DNA from: Helopsaltes ochotensis
Lineage: Eukaryota; Chordata; Aves; Passeriformes; Locustellidae
Direction: 5' to 3'
NCBI GenBank assembly: GCA_013400155.1
Contig: VXBM01000340.1
Coordinates: forward strand, 235,092 to 299,091
DNA length: 64,000 nucleotides
In this document: piece by piece, positions 61,401 to 64,000 of the stretch
How positions within the stretch are numbered: the stretch's first letter is position 1
Layout of the letters: each line of letters opens with the position of its first letter
Notes under the pieces: model-generated
Database searches by the model: none
Told to the model about the DNA's origin: nothing
The model's input: only the letters and a program-made list of their open reading frames with translations
Made by a program: the position numbers and the translations under genes

Positions 61401-64000
61401 GGGCACAATGTGTTTCCTTGAGAGACTTCCAAAGTATTTGAGTTAAGGCTGACCATTGCAAACTGTTTTTAAAGTAGTATTAGAAGGCTTAAAAATAGAT
61501 TGAGATGCAGTTTTCAAGACCCATTTCTGTAATTCCCCTGTCAGAAAGTGGAGAGCGCTTTCCAAAAAATCTGACCCTAAGCAACAGCTCCTATTATTCT
61601 AGCTGCTGCAGCCTTTTCTGTCTTGCCTGGCATGACAGAGACCATTTCTGAAAGTTGTTTTGTAAAAGCTTTCTGGAGGTCATTTGTTTCCTACAGCTGA
61701 TACTAAAGTTAAAGTAACAGAAGGATCTATGGACGTTCTGCAATGTAAAAAAAAAAAAATTAAAAAAGAAAGTCAATTAGACAAGCCCTAGAAAAACAGG
61801 ATCAAGTAACCATAGTGCTTGACATACTGACAGCTCATTAGCTAGAAGCAAATGACTTAAGACTCATTATGGGCATGCTGATCACTCACCAAATTATCAG
61901 GAATCTAAATAAAATGTAACCGTGAAATACCTTCAGTCAGGGAAGTTTTGTAGCTGAACACACAGCATGAGGTCCCTTTTGAAAGATCAAATTTATTACC
62001 TACGGTCAAGGAGGATGACCTGAAAGCAGAAGAGCAGAGGTTGAGAAGCTGATTTATCTGGAGAATGGGGGGCCTACTTTCTGGAAGATTGAAGAGTTTG
62101 GTTTAATTACCTTGCTAAATCCAGTTGAGAGAAGATATATCAAGGTCTGTTTCTGAGAATGGACAGGGCCAATTAGATACATTAAATGCAGTCTGTTGTT
62201 TAGAAAACTGTTTCTAATCTAGAGAGGGTTTATTTAAATTAGTACTTTCTAGATAAATACTTCCAAAAGGGTGGTGCCCCCAGTAACCTCCCAAAGCACC
62301 TTCTTTCACTAGTGTTAGGAACTTCCAGCTGTGCTTCTTGTCATTGAGGGCACTTTGCACGGCCTAAGGGGAACAGTACTTTCTTTTTCTTAATACAACT
62401 CCAATCAGAGCATCTGGATCTCAGTACCCAAGTCTTAAAATTATTAACAGGGCTGAAATACAGCAGCACATGACCATTACAGCAACCACGGGGCGGTGTC
62501 GTGGCAGTGAAACAAATCCAAACAACAGGATGCAGGAAAAAAGGACACATACACTCGCTGCTCTGCAGAGGACTCTATTTCCAGAAAAAGAAAGGCTATT
62601 TAGTAGGATAAAAAGAAGAATTATTATGAGATGAAAGAACACGTTCTCGGAGGGAATTTAGCAGGGAATTAGTCAGCTAGACAGAGGACTGTATATAAGT
62701 GAAGAACAGTTACGTACAAGATTCTTAAAAACAGTTATGAAAGGAGAAACTGACAGGGAGGTTTGACTTAAATGGGAAGTTTGGGCATAGCTGCAAAAAG
62801 CAGGGGTTAAAGAATTAAACACTGCATTTCCTTAAGGTAAGTAAGAGGAAAATTTGACTTCAGTATTGTGGGGTAGTAAGAAGCTGCTGAAGTAGATGCA
62901 GTATCTGGCAAAATAGGGACTGTGTGACTTTTTGGAGGATTAGAGTATCTAAGTGTATTCAGAGGGTATAAAATTAGATGTTGTGGTACTCAGTGAGGTA
63001 GTAGCTTTCAGAAAAAAGGAAATGGAATAAGACAGACTGAAATTTGACCAGTGAAATTTGTGGTGAATGCTGAATAACTAAGAATGAGAAATAGAAAATA
63101 TCATGATTTAATAATGTCTTGGAACATTAATATCTGAAGTTGGATCTTCTAGGCATTAAGTTGTGGGAGTCCCAACAGACCTAAGGTTTCAACCAATTAA
63201 ATCTATTTTCCAGCACTGTGGGATTAGTTACATGTGCAGAAGCAAGGAAATTGCAGATAAGTATTCTGATTACTCACATATTCTGTCTTTGATTTAATGA
63301 AAAAAGTGCAAAAAAACTAACGAAAAAGGAAGGGCATCATTAATTTTGGCATCTAAAATCAAATGATAAATGATCAGCTGATTAGTGATGTGCATTTTGT
63401 TCTTTTAATTTCTTCAGTAATGTGTGAATGTCATGTTATATAACACTTAAAATGAATAAACCTGGAAATGAAATATGTTAGTATGCATCTTTGTGTTCCT
63501 CCCCTCACTGGTGGACAACTTGTTTCATTAATCTGTATAGTAATGTTAATTTAACAACATTATTTGTTGAGATTTATGGCTGGAAGACTTAGGGGTTCAC
63601 TGAGAAAATCCTATGCTGTTTTATTTTTAGAGCACTGAAAATAATAGATTTTATGAGTTTTAGTGACTGGAAGATATCATAAACTCTCATAACTTGTAAT
63701 GCCTGTACAAACTACTGCAGACCCAAGTTTCTGACAGAGAATGTGGGCACTATGAAAGATGGCCAGTAACGTGTGGCCACAGGGCAGTGGGGTGTTATGT
63801 CCTGTGCAAATTCCTTCTTGTGTTGGTAACTGCTGCCTAACCAGCACTGGGGTAAAGGTAGAGATAAAAACTGATAAAAGTGAAGGCCTTTGAGAGGAAT
63901 AATGGAAAACACTGAAAACAGATGAAACTGTAAATGTAAGGGTAACATTCCTGCATTCATTATATATGCTTTTTTGAGTAGCTTAGATGTTGAAGTGTCT
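58439..64000. other. Unique non-coding DNA, with a conserved-looking AT-rich block
   Basis: No gene is supported. 60000-60360 is dense in ATTA/TAAT words and looks like a vertebrate conserved non-coding element. A 13-bp direct repeat (TTTCTATGTATTA at 60785 and 60814) forms a small tandem duplication. A13 lies near 61747-61759. A GC-rich spot with CCACGGGGCGGTG is at about 62487-62499. Confidence 0.45.
60785..60832. repeat. Short tandem duplication, 29-bp period
   Basis: TTTCTATGTATTA at 60785-60797 recurs at 60814-60826, with ATATCTAT following each copy after a small shift. This is a local AT-rich duplication. Confidence 0.65.

Noticed and set aside
62993..63012. TGAGGTAGTAG string like the let-7 microRNA 5' end.
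   Set aside because: The rest of the mature sequence does not match and no matching hairpin arm is visible nearby.

Overview
The window looks like bird nuclear DNA, most likely from a songbird or a relative. Two observations point there. First, several fragments belong to the CR1 LINE family, with the 3' end typical of avian CR1 (ATTCTATG-type octamer, GGTTGGACTTGATGATCTTAAAGGTC-type tail). Second, there are solo retroviral LTRs with clean target-site duplications. The background is AT-rich, unique, non-coding DNA. I found no protein-coding gene I can support: open frames are short, lack recognisable domains, and the longest ones lie across repeats or GC-rich patches. I also see no tRNA, rRNA or recognisable small-RNA gene. 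The window is best read as a long intron or an intergenic stretch.

Layout. 1-2.8 kb holds two LTRs. One is an approximately 807-bp ERVL-like solo LTR on the minus strand (515-1321) with a 5-bp target duplication, perfect terminal inverted repeat, TATA box, poly(A) signal and four AGATAAG sites. The other is a GC-rich LTR-like element (2455-2810). 2.8-23 kb is mostly unique, with an old antisense CR1 (8866-9290), one old palindromic repeat (about 12.27 kb) and two CTCF-like motifs. 23-27 kb has a GC-rich patch, a young antisense CR1 tail, a 57-nt T run and an old amniote-type repeat. 27-41 kb is unique apart from a MIR-like relic (33.28 kb), a GC-rich patch (32.5 kb) and an unusual pair of interleaved inverted repeats (35.6 kb). 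41.1-41.65 kb is a sense CR1 3' end with an internal deletion. 46.7-47.6 kb has a purine-rich 102-bp-period repeat, a second MIR-like relic and a second copy of the palindromic repeat. 57.2-58.4 kb is a longer sense CR1 split by a 295-bp class II-like solo LTR with a 6-bp duplication. 58.4-64 kb is unique; 60.0-60.36 kb has the AT-rich, ATTA-dense texture of a conserved non-coding element.

There are no genes working together to describe. The regulatory material I can point to is the GATA-motif cluster in the first LTR, three CTCF-like motifs (two forward, one reverse) and candidate conserved elements. All family assignments come from recall of repeat consensus sequences, not from a search.
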